Source: Actinomycetes bacterium (GTDB lineage: Bacteria; Actinomycetota; Acidimicrobiia; Acidimicrobiales; Acidimicrobiaceae). From it: a stretch of 64,000 nt of DNA. The notes below the pieces were generated by a model that saw only the letters and a program-made list of their open reading frames with translations, had not been told where the DNA came from and did no database searches. The stretch covers positions 1-64,000 of the forward strand of contig JAKCDL010000007.1 in the NCBI GenBank assembly GCA_021841935.1, written 5' to 3'. Shown one piece after another: positions 1-8,811 of this stretch. Every line of letters starts with the position of its first letter. Position 1 is the stretch's first letter. The position numbers and the translations under genes were made by a program.

Positions 1-1065
1 ATCGGTAGTAGTGACTCATCTTTTGCTTTTGATGCAGCTAGCTGGTTACCTCGGTCAGTAGTTGAATCCAACCAGGTAGTCGTGCTAGTTGTCGACGGCC
101 TGGGTGCTCTCCAGCTTGATAAGCACTTGGGTAAACTTCCAAACATCTCATTGCTAAGAGGGAGCGTAATTGACTCTGTCGCTCCAACTACCACCGCCAC
201 TGCACTTACCTCGATTGCAACAGGTAAAGCTCCAATCAACCATGGGATAATTGGATATCGAATCAATATTCCCGACGGCCATATCATGAATACTCTTACT
301 TGGCGCTGCGATGGACTTGATGGTCGAAGTGGCCCCGATCCTTCTAGTATCTCGCTATCTCGTAGTTTCTTCGATTTAGAGGTAGCAGTCATATCAAAGG
401 TGATCTTCAAAGACACATATTTCTCTAGGGCTTACCTTGGCGATAGGAATTTTCGTTACTTTCGTACAATCTCATCGATGGTAGGTGAGATCAAGAGTTC
501 GCTAGTGGCGGGATCGCCGTTGGTCTATAGCTACTACGAAGGTGTCGATAACGTTGCGCACGAGTTTGGCCTTGGTGATCATTACGCAATGGAGTTGGAG
601 TTTCTAGACTTCTACATCGGTGAGATATTGAAAGTTCTTCCCAAGGGGGCCTCTCTCCTCGTCACCGCTGACCATGGGCAGGTGGAGGTATTAGAAAAGC
701 CAATTCAGATGGATGATTTCATTCTTGACCGTATTACTCGCATGAGTGGAGAAAGTCGCTTCAGATGGCTCCACTGCGATGGCTCCAATACAGAGGCGAT
801 ATATGAATGCGCCAATGACCTCTATGGAGAATTTGGTTGGGTGCTTACGAAGGAAGAGGCCTTAGACAGTGGCCTCTTCGGCTTAGGGTCTCAGGTCAAC
901 AAAGATGTAGTGGCGAGGCGTCTAGGTGACGTAGCACTGATAGCGAGAAGTGATATTGCATTCTATGATCCTCTAGAGACTGGTCCCATGGAACTGATTT
1001 GTCGCCACGGTTCACTAACTGAGGCGGAAGTAAAAGTTCCTTTGATCGGATACCTCGCTGAATAG
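1..1065 (+). CDS. Alkaline-phosphatase-superfamily phosphodiesterase (5' end outside window)
   Basis: Member of the alkaline phosphatase / type I nucleotide pyrophosphatase-phosphodiesterase superfamily, which hydrolyses phosphate mono- or diesters with a two-metal centre. The reading frame is open to base 1 without a stop, and family homology (VVLVVDGLG, the first metal-binding Asp) begins at about base 76, so the true start lies upstream. Further motifs are the nucleophile region PTTTATALTSIATGK, the metal-binding TADHG, and RHGSLTEAE near the C-terminus with another metal His. A GTG at 82 is possible as a start but would cut into the first beta strand. The substrate cannot be told from sequence. 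The proteasome activator gene follows 75 bp downstream on the same strand. Confidence 0.8.
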   Translation: MGSSDSSFAFDAASWLPRSVVESNQVVVLVVDGLGALQLDKHLGKLPNISLLRGSVIDSVAPTTTATALTSIATGKAPINHGIIGYRINIPDGHIMNTLTWRCDGLDGRSGPDPSSISLSRSFFDLEVAVISKVIFKDTYFSRAYLGDRNFRYFRTISSMVGEIKSSLVAGSPLVYSYYEGVDNVAHEFGLGDHYAMELEFLDFYIGEILKVLPKGASLLVTADHGQVEVLEKPIQMDDFILDRITRMSGESRFRWLHCDGSNTEAIYECANDLYGEFGWVLTKEEALDSGLFGLGSQVNKDVVARRLGDVALIARSDIAFYDPLETGPMELICRHGSLTEAEVKVPLIGYLAE

Positions 1066-1140
1066 GATGTAATTTTCGTTACGCGTGAGACAAATATGAG
1101 GTCTTAAAAGGGGCATTGGACTTCTAGATTGTAGATCGAT

Positions 1141-1632
1141 ATGACAGATGAAATGAATTCAAAGCTAATTCCAATCCCTGTAGCAGACGGCGTTGTCGAC
1201 GACACCGAAGGCGAAGGAGAAGAGTCAGGAGAAGGGATCTCCTCTCCTGCGAAAGTTTTGCGCGTAGGAACTATGGCAAAGACACTTCTTGAAGAGTTGC
1301 GAACACTAAATCTTGATGATCCAGCTCGCGCAAGATTGAAAGAGATCTATTCGAGTTCAGTTTTAGAGTTAAAGAGTGCTCTCGATAAAGGTCTTGCAGA
1401 AGAGCTAGACAGAATCTCTCTCCCCTTCGTTACCGCAGATGACCTCACTGGTGCAGAGCTAATTATCGCTCATGCTCAACTCGTTGGCTGGCTCGAGGGT
1501 CTATTCCACGGAATCCAGGCGATGCTCTTCGCGCAACAGGCACAAGCTCGCAGCCAGATAGAGGAGTTGAGGCGTCGAGGTCTTCCGAGTGCTCCAGGTG
1601 AGGATGGAGCACGACCAGGAACATACCTCTAA
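1141..1632 (+). CDS. bpa: Bacterial proteasome activator (Bpa/PafE family)
   Basis: 163-residue protein matching the actinobacterial Bpa/PafE (DUF2587) family. Bpa forms a dodecameric ring that docks on the 20S proteasome and opens its gate without ATP. Visible family blocks are PAKVLRVGTMAKTLLEELR near residue 37 and LVGWLEGLFHGIQAMLFAQQ near 118, both in the four-helix core, with an acidic disordered N-terminus before them. The extreme C-terminus, which in the family inserts into the proteasome alpha ring, reads GTYL here where mycobacterial Bpa ends in GQYL. Penultimate Tyr and terminal Leu are kept. It implies a 20S proteasome elsewhere in the genome. Confidence 0.9.
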   Translation: MTDEMNSKLIPIPVADGVVDDTEGEGEESGEGISSPAKVLRVGTMAKTLLEELRTLNLDDPARARLKEIYSSSVLELKSALDKGLAEELDRISLPFVTADDLTGAELIIAHAQLVGWLEGLFHGIQAMLFAQQAQARSQIEELRRRGLPSAPGEDGARPGTYL

Positions 1633-1708
1633 TTAGAAGGTGGGTGGCTGATGCCACCCATCTGAGAGTGTTTGTCGGAGACTTTATCGCTATGTTTGGG
1701 AGCGTCAA

Positions 1709-2188
1709 ATGAAGATCGCAGTAGGTTCTGATCACGCTGGCTTCGTGCTAAAGGGTGTCATCATCGACCATCTGAAATCAGGTGACTATGAGGTTGTTGA
1801 CCATGGAACCTTTAGCCCTGATCCTATTGATTATCCCGATATTTGCGCATCTGTCGCACGAAGCGTTCGAGATGGACTGTGCGACTTTGGAGTGGTTTTA
1901 GGAGGTTCTGGCCAGGGTGAGCAACTCGCCGCCAACAAGGTCTTTGGTGCCCGGGCCGCTCTGTGTCCAGATGAATTTACGGCTCGCCTAGCACGAATGC
2001 ACAACAATGCGAACATCATCTCAATGGGGGCACGAATTGTTGCCGAAGAGTATGCCCTCTCGATTCTGGACGTCTTTTTGAAGACCTCCTTTGAAGGTGG
2101 TCGTCATGAGGCGAGACTTGCGAAGTTGCATCAAATAGAGATCGACGAGGCTCGTGCATTTAACGTCGTTGATCAGGGGAATAATTAG
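1709..2188 (+). CDS. rpiB: Ribose-5-phosphate isomerase B
   Basis: Interconverts ribose-5-phosphate and ribulose-5-phosphate in the non-oxidative pentose phosphate pathway. The 159 residues match RpiB/LacAB length. Conserved parts are MKIAVGSDHAGF at the N-terminus, the phosphate-binding VVLGGSGQGEQLAANKV, RAALCPDEF, and ARMHNNANIISMGAR. The active-site region has the GGSG form typical of actinobacterial RpiB rather than the Cys form of enteric enzymes. It lies 76 bp after bpa, and the next gene starts 3 bp after its stop, so the two are probably cotranscribed. Confidence 0.92.
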   Translation: MKIAVGSDHAGFVLKGVIIDHLKSGDYEVVDHGTFSPDPIDYPDICASVARSVRDGLCDFGVVLGGSGQGEQLAANKVFGARAALCPDEFTARLARMHNNANIISMGARIVAEEYALSILDVFLKTSFEGGRHEARLAKLHQIEIDEARAFNVVDQGNN

Positions 2189-2191
2189 TTA

Positions 2192-3301
2192 GTGTCCTCT
2201 TCTTCGTCTCGAGGGACAAACCCTCCTCAAAGAAGCTTGCCACCGCGTAGCCATCGACTACTCAGGTCTGCCTTGATCTTTTCTTCAATCGTACTTTTGG
2301 GAGTGATAGCGATCGTCTATCTTTCTCCTGCACCAAAGGTAACGACGACGATCTCGGGTGGTGCCAACTCCACCACTACGTCATCGTCGGTTCCGGCAGC
2401 AACGACGACCACGGTAGCTCTACCGGGCACAGTTCAAGGTGCAAATCTGTACGGAGTTCAGAACGATACGATGAGCATCTCTGAAGCGAACACCAACCTT
2501 TGTGTTCCAAATGGACAGGGGGGGACGGTTTGTGGTCCAAGAACTATCACCGTTGGGGTTTACTATCCCTACATAGCCTCTGCGTCGAATCAAACTCCCT
2601 ACAGGGTGGTTGATCGTCTACCGCTAGTTCTCTTCGCGCCGGGTTACAATGAGCCATATACGACCTACCTTCCACTTATCAATTCTTTAGTCTCCGATGG
2701 ATTTGTGGTAGCCGGAATCAATTTCCCGCTGAATACCCCGTCTTCCCCGGGGGGGCCCAACGAGGCCGATATTGTGAATCAGCCAGGAGATATGACCTAT
2801 GCGCTTACGCAGTTGATCGCTGATGAGCAGAGTACTACTTCGCCACTCTATGGACTTTTTGATCCCAACAAAGTCGTTGCGAGTGGCCAAAGCGACGGGG
2901 GAGACACGGTATTAGCTCTAGCCGACAACACCTGTTGCCGTGATAAGCGTATAGCAGCAGTTATCGTTTTTTCTGGTGCCGAACTTGGAACCTACAACGG
3001 AACCTATTTTGTAGGAACAACAATTCCGATTCTTGTTATTCAAGGTACCGCTGACGTTATAAATGTGCCGTCGGATTCGGATCAGATCTACGCTGCGGCA
3101 AATACCCCCAAGTACTACCTCCACTTGATTGGAGCTGATCATCTCACGCCATATACATCGAATGATCAATACCTCCAAGTGGTAAATAATGTCTCCGCTG
3201 ACTTCATTGATGGCTACCTCTTGGGGCAAAGTAGTGCACTTACCAAGATGATCTCAGATGGCAATGTCACTGGAGTCTCGTCAATCGATCACAATCCCTA
3301 G
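2192..3301 (+). CDS. Membrane-anchored or secreted alpha/beta hydrolase
   Basis: 369-residue alpha/beta-hydrolase. Residues about 24-46 form one hydrophobic segment (signal anchor), followed by a Ser/Thr-rich linker and the catalytic domain from about residue 85. The nucleophile elbow is ASGQSDGGDTVLAL near residue 230, and a candidate catalytic His is in GADHLTPY near the end. The layout resembles chlorophyllase/PAF-acetylhydrolase-like extracellular esterases; the substrate is unknown. The start is GTG at 2192, three bases after the rpiB stop, implying translational coupling. Confidence 0.75.
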   Translation: MSSSSSRGTNPPQRSLPPRSHRLLRSALIFSSIVLLGVIAIVYLSPAPKVTTTISGGANSTTTSSSVPAATTTTVALPGTVQGANLYGVQNDTMSISEANTNLCVPNGQGGTVCGPRTITVGVYYPYIASASNQTPYRVVDRLPLVLFAPGYNEPYTTYLPLINSLVSDGFVVAGINFPLNTPSSPGGPNEADIVNQPGDMTYALTQLIADEQSTTSPLYGLFDPNKVVASGQSDGGDTVLALADNTCCRDKRIAAVIVFSGAELGTYNGTYFVGTTIPILVIQGTADVINVPSDSDQIYAAANTPKYYLHLIGADHLTPYTSNDQYLQVVNNVSADFIDGYLLGQSSALTKMISDGNVTGVSSIDHNP

Positions 3302-3607
3302 ATTGCGGGGCCACAGATCGGCGAAGCCGATGGGAGTTAAAGGTACTATCTCAACTTCGATTTAGCTGCCTTGTCTCAGGGCATCGCTCTCCTCTAGAGC
3401 CAAAGTACATCTTTGCTATCTCAAAGAGGTACTTTGGTTGTCTATTTTTCAATGCACAATAGTTGGCCTTGGACTCTGCGGCGAGAGCACACTCAGGGCA
3501 ATTAGGCGTGATAGCCGGAGCGGAGGCGGAGTTTATTGACTGGTACTTCTGGAGTTTCAATTATTCGGTTTCATAGGTGATAGAGTCGCACTTGGAAAAG
3601 GACACCT
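3302..3607. other. Intergenic region upstream of the amidase
   Basis: 306 bp. It contains the 13-mer GTTTCAATTATTC at 3554-3566, which recurs twice upstream of the SDR at 16983, and a good ribosome binding site (AAAGGA) just before the amidase start. A 69-codon minus-strand frame (3351-3560) is Cys-containing but has no Shine-Dalgarno and is not called. Confidence 0.5.
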
Positions 3608-4801
3608 ATGAAAGATGATTATAACTGGAGAATTGGAGCTGACAGTAGTCGATCCAAAGGCGCTAACTCCAACGATCCTCGCGTTGTTGTGAAGGACATA
3701 CTCGACCTTGAAGGGACTGTCACTACCGTAGGTTCAAGGTTGATTGCAAGTCGCAACGAACCAGCTAAAGCGGATGCAGCCTCGCTTGAGATGATGATCG
3801 ATAAAGGCGTCAACCTTATCGGCAAGGCAAATTTAGTAGAGCTAGCCTTTGGTACTCAGGGAATCAACCCTTGGTTTGGTACGCCAATCAACCCTATTGA
3901 TCCAACGTTAATACCAGGAGGGTCTTCGTCGGGTTCGGCAGTTGCTGCTGCTGTCGGAGTTTGTGACTTTGCGCTAGGTACCGACACGGGTGGCTCAATC
4001 CGAATCCCGGCTGCTTGTTGTGGTATCTATGGCCTCAAAACTACCTGGGGTCGAATATCGACCAAAGGGTGTTACCCCCTTGCTCCTAGCCTCGATACCG
4101 TTGGCCCCCTCGCTTCGTCGATAGATGGCATTGAACTGGCGTGGAACTATCTAGTAAAGGATCAACTCAGCGTCGACGTAGATGTCGATTCGGTGAAGAT
4201 TGCAGTCCTAGACGACTTTCTGACCCCCGATACCTCACAGATGGTAGACGCCTTTTTTGCAGCTGCTGGAGTTCGCTACGAGATAAAGAGTGGCATCGAC
4301 AGGGGAGTAGTTCACAAAAGTGCCAGTGATCTTTTGGTTGCCGAGGCCCTTTCAGTAAATGAGCACCTACTTATTGAGGGCCATCGCTTAGACCCTGCTA
4401 TTCGTAGGCGCCTACGGGCAGCTCAAGCAAGTGATGCATCAATCTCGAGTGCCCTCGAAGAGAGGCATCGATTCAATCACTTTCTCGAGTCAATCTTCGA
4501 CGAATTTAGCTTTATTGTTGTTCCAACGCTAAATGACGATGTGCCGACGATCAGGCGCGCCTACGAACAGGTCCTTAATTTGAATACTCTTCCATTCAAC
4601 TTCGCCATGGTTCCCGCACTTAGTGTGCCGGTCTCAAATGGAGTAGATGACGAAATTTGGAGCAAGCTCCAAGTGGGTGTTGCGGCTGATAGAAAGAGGT
4701 GGCAGACGCCCTTCTCGCTTCAGATCATTGCTCCCTTTGGAAAGGAAGAGGCGCTAATTTCATATGCCAAAGCCCTATCTAAAAGGGGTGTCTTGAAGTA
4801 G
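3608..4801 (+). CDS. Amidase signature family hydrolase
   Basis: Amidase (GatA/AtzF-like superfamily) that hydrolyses carboxamides through a Ser-cisSer-Lys triad. Lys29 in VVVKDILDLEG is the catalytic Lys. The signature stretch carries GGSSSGSAVAAAVG, then DTGGSIRIPAACCGIYGLK with the nucleophile Ser. At 397 residues it is shorter than GatA (about 480), and no gatB or gatC lies nearby, so it is probably a metabolic amidase rather than a tRNA amidotransferase subunit. The start ATG at 3608 is supported by AAAGGA five bases upstream. It ends convergently with the SDR at 4879. Confidence 0.85.
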   Translation: MKDDYNWRIGADSSRSKGANSNDPRVVVKDILDLEGTVTTVGSRLIASRNEPAKADAASLEMMIDKGVNLIGKANLVELAFGTQGINPWFGTPINPIDPTLIPGGSSSGSAVAAAVGVCDFALGTDTGGSIRIPAACCGIYGLKTTWGRISTKGCYPLAPSLDTVGPLASSIDGIELAWNYLVKDQLSVDVDVDSVKIAVLDDFLTPDTSQMVDAFFAAAGVRYEIKSGIDRGVVHKSASDLLVAEALSVNEHLLIEGHRLDPAIRRRLRAAQASDASISSALEERHRFNHFLESIFDEFSFIVVPTLNDDVPTIRRAYEQVLNLNTLPFNFAMVPALSVPVSNGVDDEIWSKLQVGVAADRKRWQTPFSLQIIAPFGKEEALISYAKALSKRGVLK

Positions 4802-4878
4802 GTGCTTCGGTGGTCGGGTACACCATTGGAACGGGGCTCAAATGACAATTATTAATCTTCCTTCGCGACGAATTAGTT

Positions 4879-5655
4879 TCAACTGTGCGCCATTCCTCCG
4901 TCGACGACAACCTCTGATGCGATCATGGCAGTGTTTCGGTGGAGAGAGATGATGGCCTCTGCTACCTCTTCCCTCTCGATTATGCGCTTTGAGAGGTGGT
5001 GGATAGCAAATTCATCGCTAGATTGCAGGCGGTAGAGGTCTCGAGATGCATCGAGCATCGCGCCTCTAGTAGAGCCAGGCACTACCACGTTGAGTCGAAG
5101 TTCAATATCGCTCAATTCAAGCGCGGTAACCATCAGATAACCCCTGAGGCCAGCTTTAGCTGTCGAATAAGCTGCCAATCCTCTAAGGGCTTTAATTGAA
5201 GCAACGGAGGTGAGTGCAACAATTGACCTGGTAAAGGGGTTGTTCCACGAGTCATTGGTCATAATTGAGGCAAAGGCTCTTATGCAGTTGTGAATCGGAA
5301 GTACGTTCCTAGAGAATGACTCGAGTATTTCTTCGCCACAAAGGTTGAGCGCACTTGTGCCACCATCGATGGCCCCCGCAGTTATTGTGAGGGTATCTAT
5401 CTCCCCAAATCTATCAAAGATCGCCTTGGTGCAACCTTGGAGAGCTACTTCGTCGCGAAGATCTAACCCAAAGGAGGGGTGGCTACTCTCTAGGATGGAT
5501 CCACTTTGATACTTGCCGAGGTCGACTGGTTCGGGAAAGTCGAGGACTATGACTTCATGGCCGAGCTCACTCAGTTGACTTGCAACTGTTGCTCCAATTC
5601 CTCTGCCACCTCCGGCGACGACAGATACCTTCTTTGATCTTTGGGTTGGTGTCAC
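4879..5655 (-). CDS. Mycofactocin-cluster short-chain dehydrogenase (SDR)
   Basis: Classical SDR fold, 258 residues. The N-terminal nucleotide-binding motif is GGGRGIG, an active-site Ser is in LTSVAS, and the catalytic YSTAK (YxxxK) is intact, as is the C-terminal VVVDGGMAHS. It is the last gene of the minus-strand set that runs through ETF-beta and mftE, 22 bp after mftE. SDRs next to mftE are often mycofactocin-dependent dehydrogenases that do not exchange their NAD(P) with solution; that it belongs to that subgroup is inferred from context. It probably starts at GTG 5655. Its alcohol/carbonyl substrate is not visible. Confidence 0.8.
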   Translation of the reverse strand: MTPTQRSKKVSVVAGGGRGIGATVASQLSELGHEVIVLDFPEPVDLGKYQSGSILESSHPSFGLDLRDEVALQGCTKAIFDRFGEIDTLTITAGAIDGGTSALNLCGEEILESFSRNVLPIHNCIRAFASIMTNDSWNNPFTRSIVALTSVASIKALRGLAAYSTAKAGLRGYLMVTALELSDIELRLNVVVPGSTRGAMLDASRDLYRLQSSDEFAIHHLSKRIIEREEVAEAIISLHRNTAMIASEVVVDGGMAHS

Positions 5656-5677
5656 TTTAGGGCTCTCTTATCTTCAA

Positions 5678-6451
5678 CTACAGAGTTGGCCAAGCAACCG
5701 GAGCATGAATAGCGCTCTGATAGAAGGTGTCGAAACGAGCAACTAAAGAGTCGCTGAAGGCACCGAGTATCGCAGCTCCCTCCTCTTGGTTCGAACCAGT
5801 CGGATCTCCGATCACGCCGTTTTCAGATACTGCCTTTACTCCGTAGTTGACCATATGTGGAAGAATCTGATCGAAGTCACTCGATCCCCCCGACTCTGCC
5901 CGCTCGATATGGACCATGCCAGGTGCAAGTGCCATCATCGCAGAGGTCTCTGTCCGCCCAGCGTGCAGGTCGGGGTGCTCTAATCCTCGCGCTTGATCTG
6001 GTCCAGTCCAGCGCAGTGCGGCGTCACGAAGTACCTCTTGCGTTGGCCACCATGCAGTAACGCGATGTTTTTCGCCCTTCAGTATCTCAATTGCCCTAGC
6101 GATCGCGATTACATTTCCACCGTGAGCCGTAACAAATATTGTGCCCGCAAAGCGGGATGAGGTTCGACCTAGCTCTACAACCATCGCCGTTAGGACATCG
6201 TTGCCGATCGATAGGGTGCCCGGAAAGTGAATGTGCTCGTGGGAGGCGCCAATCGTTATCGGTGGTGCCAAGATTGACTGATCGGGTCGCCGCTGTGCAA
6301 GTACCTCTGAAAGGGCGTTGGTGATTATTGAGTCTGTGAGAACTGGAAGGTGCGGTCCGTGCTGCTCGGTCGATCCAATTGGAATGATGAGGACAGATGA
6401 CTTTTCGATCTCTTCGACTTCGGGGTAGGTCATCGCAGTTAGGTGCCGCAC
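5678..6451 (-). CDS. mftE: Mycofactocin peptidase MftE (creatininase family)
   Basis: Creatininase-family metallopeptidase. MftE cuts the MftC-modified MftA precursor to release the C-terminal Val-Tyr-derived core (AHDP). Metal ligands of the family are visible in IGSTEQHGPHLPVLTD (Glu, His, Asp), in TAHGGN (His) and in HAGRTETS (Glu). Length 257 fits. The start is GTG at 6451, preceded by a strong AGGAGGTAGATT ribosome binding site, and only three bases separate it from the ETF-beta stop. In context with mftA, mftB, mftC and mftF the assignment is secure, although creatininase family members with other roles exist. Confidence 0.9.
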   Translation of the reverse strand: MRHLTAMTYPEVEEIEKSSVLIIPIGSTEQHGPHLPVLTDSIITNALSEVLAQRRPDQSILAPPITIGASHEHIHFPGTLSIGNDVLTAMVVELGRTSSRFAGTIFVTAHGGNVIAIARAIEILKGEKHRVTAWWPTQEVLRDAALRWTGPDQARGLEHPDLHAGRTETSAMMALAPGMVHIERAESGGSSDFDQILPHMVNYGVKAVSENGVIGDPTGSNQEEGAAILGAFSDSLVARFDTFYQSAIHAPVAWPTL

Positions 6452-6454
6452 AAT

Positions 6455-7261
6455 CTACCTCCTAGCCTCATCTATCTTCTCAAGAATTACCCTAGCACCA
6501 TCGATCGGACCGATTGGCTTGGCCTCCTTGGATCGTTTTGGTGTCCCTTCAAGGAGTTGGTCTCGTCGAGCCGACGCCTTCTTAGCGATTGGAGTCGTGC
6601 GAATCGATGGTCGTATAAAGCGCTCCAACTTGGCCAACTCTTTGGGTGATGGAAATATCTCGTCGCTATTGAAGTTGGCGACCTTTATCTCGCCACTCCT
6701 AGCTTTGATCTCGTCGGAAACTAGAGGTCGAACTTCACTCGATGTCGGTGCCATCGCCGCAAATGTTGGTCGCTCGCTAATGAAGTGAATGTCTAAGGTA
6801 TTGATCCTCTGTGATATCTCGACTTGGTCATCGTTGACTGAGAGGCTAGCGACGTTCGGGATGTATTCGTAGCCCAAAAGAGAGGCGGCGAGAGGGGAGG
6901 GGTCGATCAAGTCAAATTCTTGGGGGTATTGGGAAGAGAGGATGAGGTGTACCCCGAGTAACTTAGCCATGGAGACAACCTCGTTGACCCCCCAAGGCGC
7001 TGACGCCTCTTTAGCCGTTCCCACCTCTACAAATAGCGACTCGTTGAATCCGAATGCTGCACAGTAAGAGATTAATTCTTGGTCCATCTTCTCACCGAAC
7101 AGGACTATATGAGCATTTTTGACTGCAGTCTCTTTTACTAACCTGGCGCCAGTCAAGATTGCGTTTAGTTCGCTAGGGGTAAGCCTTCCCTGATTGCTCC
7201 TTCCGTCTTCATCTTTTTGCCTTCGGTACAGAACGACTGCTAGCTCCAAATGATCTCCCAT
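6455..7261 (-). CDS. Electron transfer flavoprotein beta subunit-like (FixA type), mycofactocin-associated
   Basis: 268-residue ETF-beta-like protein, partner of the ETF-alpha at 10728-11810. ETFs carry electrons from flavoenzymes to ETF:quinone oxidoreductase. It shows the alpha/beta N-terminal domain (LTPSELNAILTGARLV, PSPLAASLLGYEYIPNVASL) but is divergent from housekeeping ETF-beta, and has a basic C-terminal tail. The annotated ATG at 7261 lacks a Shine-Dalgarno; a TTG four codons downstream (7249) is preceded by GGGAG and may be the true start. It is separated from ETF-alpha by qng1, fixX and fixC, unlike the usual adjacent etfBA pair. mftE follows directly. Confidence 0.75.
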   Translation of the reverse strand: MGDHLELAVVLYRRQKDEDGRSNQGRLTPSELNAILTGARLVKETAVKNAHIVLFGEKMDQELISYCAAFGFNESLFVEVGTAKEASAPWGVNEVVSMAKLLGVHLILSSQYPQEFDLIDPSPLAASLLGYEYIPNVASLSVNDDQVEISQRINTLDIHFISERPTFAAMAPTSSEVRPLVSDEIKARSGEIKVANFNSDEIFPSPKELAKLERFIRPSIRTTPIAKKASARRDQLLEGTPKRSKEAKPIGPIDGARVILEKIDEARR

Positions 7262-7491
7262 CTCATTGCATCTACTACTTCAACTTACATCCTTAAATGG
7301 GTAAATGTAATAGATATGTCAGGAGTTAATGAAGAGGAAATCGAGAAGGGCCAGATCGAAATCTAGTCTGGGTGGCAATTTACTTGTAATGATAAATGTA
7401 CCGGAAATGCTCGATTACTTTTTGGTAATCATGAGATACTAAATTTGTAACTCTTTCCAAGTTCTTGACTAATTTCCGAGAGTTAGTTCAT

Positions 7492-8493
7492 TTAATAGTA
7501 GGTACATCTACATCGATGGCGAGGAGAGTCTTTATAGACCTTCTCCCTTCCCATCGTCCAAAGGAGTTGGTCGAGCTCCCTTGGCGAAATGGTTACTTGG
7601 TGGTTATTTTGTAGATTTTCAACTATCTGTTCACACGCAACTACAGTAGCAGCTCGAAGTTCCACCTCTTGGCTGCTTCCCGGGGCGAAGAGCTCTTGAC
7701 TTGCGATCCTTTGGTTTAGATCTTCGCTATAGCGTAGAACGCCCTCGACTCTAAGGAGATTAGGAAGAACATTGTCGGCGAAGATCGTGAGACGATCGAG
7801 GTCTTCGAAGGTCGCCAAATCGTCCTTTGATACCAGGGCGATATCACTAGCTGTTATCTGTGCGCGCTTGTAAAAGTAGGTAACTACGCCTCCTTCAATG
7901 GCTACGTCATTGAAGAATGGGATTGTGCTAATAAGCGAGATGAACTTTGCGGCACTTGAATTTGCCTCTTCGAGCAGGTACATCACGTTGCCGTCGAACC
8001 TTTCAATCAGAAAGTCTCCCAGCTGGAAGAGGCCAACTCGATAGAGGTCTAGCAATTGGCCGACCTCACCCCTTGGATCTTGATCGAATATAGTCGCAAC
8101 ATCGTCGATTGTAAGTGAACGAAGTTCGTGTGGAGAGGGTATGGAATTGATCTTGCAGTACTTCGAAAGTGCTATAGCTAGTGAAACTGCCCCAGATTTT
8201 CCGTCAGTCTTCTTGAGGAGAGGAAACCACCCCGATCCAAAGTTGATCGAATCGGCAATAAGAACGTAGTAGATCCTCATCGAAGGGTCGTCGTGAAGGT
8301 AGAACATATCAGCGTCGACCGTGCCAACGATATCGCGGGGGAGGTTCGCGATCTTCTCTGAGAATCGAACCACTGCCTCTTGGTCGATTGAAAGGTGGGC
8401 GAGCGAGCCTGCCCGTTTGGCGCAGCTTTGTCTCACCAATTCATATGGTTTGATTGAGTTTTGCACAAAGTCACTTTTCACTTTGAATTTCAC
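7492..8493 (-). CDS. qng1: Queuosine 5'-phosphate N-glycosylase/hydrolase (Qng1, DUF2419 salvage family)
   Basis: 333-residue protein of the queuosine-salvage family, which releases the queuine base from queuosine-5'-phosphate so it can be reused for tRNA modification. Diagnostic parts are VDADMFYLHDD and INFGSGWFPLL in the substrate pocket, FYKRAQITASDIAL, LPNLLRVEGVLRYSEDL, the block GSSQEVELRAATVVACEQIV and the C-terminal LLWTMG followed by HRCRCTYY. All fit a full-length eukaryotic/bacterial Qng1. It starts at GTG 8493 after AGAGGGG. It sits between fixX (318 bp upstream) and ETF-beta (230 bp downstream) on the same strand, inside the mycofactocin electron-transfer genes. Confidence 0.85.
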   Translation of the reverse strand: MKFKVKSDFVQNSIKPYELVRQSCAKRAGSLAHLSIDQEAVVRFSEKIANLPRDIVGTVDADMFYLHDDPSMRIYYVLIADSINFGSGWFPLLKKTDGKSGAVSLAIALSKYCKINSIPSPHELRSLTIDDVATIFDQDPRGEVGQLLDLYRVGLFQLGDFLIERFDGNVMYLLEEANSSAAKFISLISTIPFFNDVAIEGGVVTYFYKRAQITASDIALVSKDDLATFEDLDRLTIFADNVLPNLLRVEGVLRYSEDLNQRIASQELFAPGSSQEVELRAATVVACEQIVENLQNNHQVTISPRELDQLLWTMGREKVYKDSPRHRCRCTYY

Positions 8494-8811
8494 AACCCCT
8501 CTAATAGCTGTTGGCCTTGAGGCTTATCGGCGATATAGCTCACCGTCAGCGACTTCGATGGGGATATCTGGCCAAACCGCAACCAAGTAGTTCGACATCT
8601 TTGGTTACTTCGAAGTGTCGCCGGCTTTAAATTTGGCCCTAAAGATCCCCTGGCTCCCAAGGAGTTAGACCCTGCCATAGTCGATCGCTCTCATATCTGC
8701 CTTTGAGATATATCACGCATAGCGTTAGTGGAACACTCGATATTTGGTCACCGTATCTTTCCGATCGCCTCAGTGGAGGCTAAATTGCAGTCTACGAGCC
8801 CCTTCTCGCTT
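8494..8811. other. Intergenic region between fixX and qng1
   Basis: 318 bp without a convincing gene. It is long compared with the near-zero gaps in the rest of this gene set, so qng1 may have its own promoter here. Small overlapping frames on both strands look like chance openings. I see no clear terminator. Confidence 0.4.

Noticed and set aside
2192-3301. Reading the GxSxGG hydrolase as a polyester depolymerase
   Set aside because: The layout fits several secreted esterases; nothing in the sequence singles out that substrate.
3351-3560. 69-codon minus-strand frame with several Cys residues (CPEC pattern)
   Set aside because: It has no ribosome binding site, sits in an intergenic gap and has no recognised family. 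Left open rather than called.
7413-7430. GATTAC/GTAATC hairpin downstream of qng1
   Set aside because: Only 6-bp arms and no T-run, so not called as a terminator.
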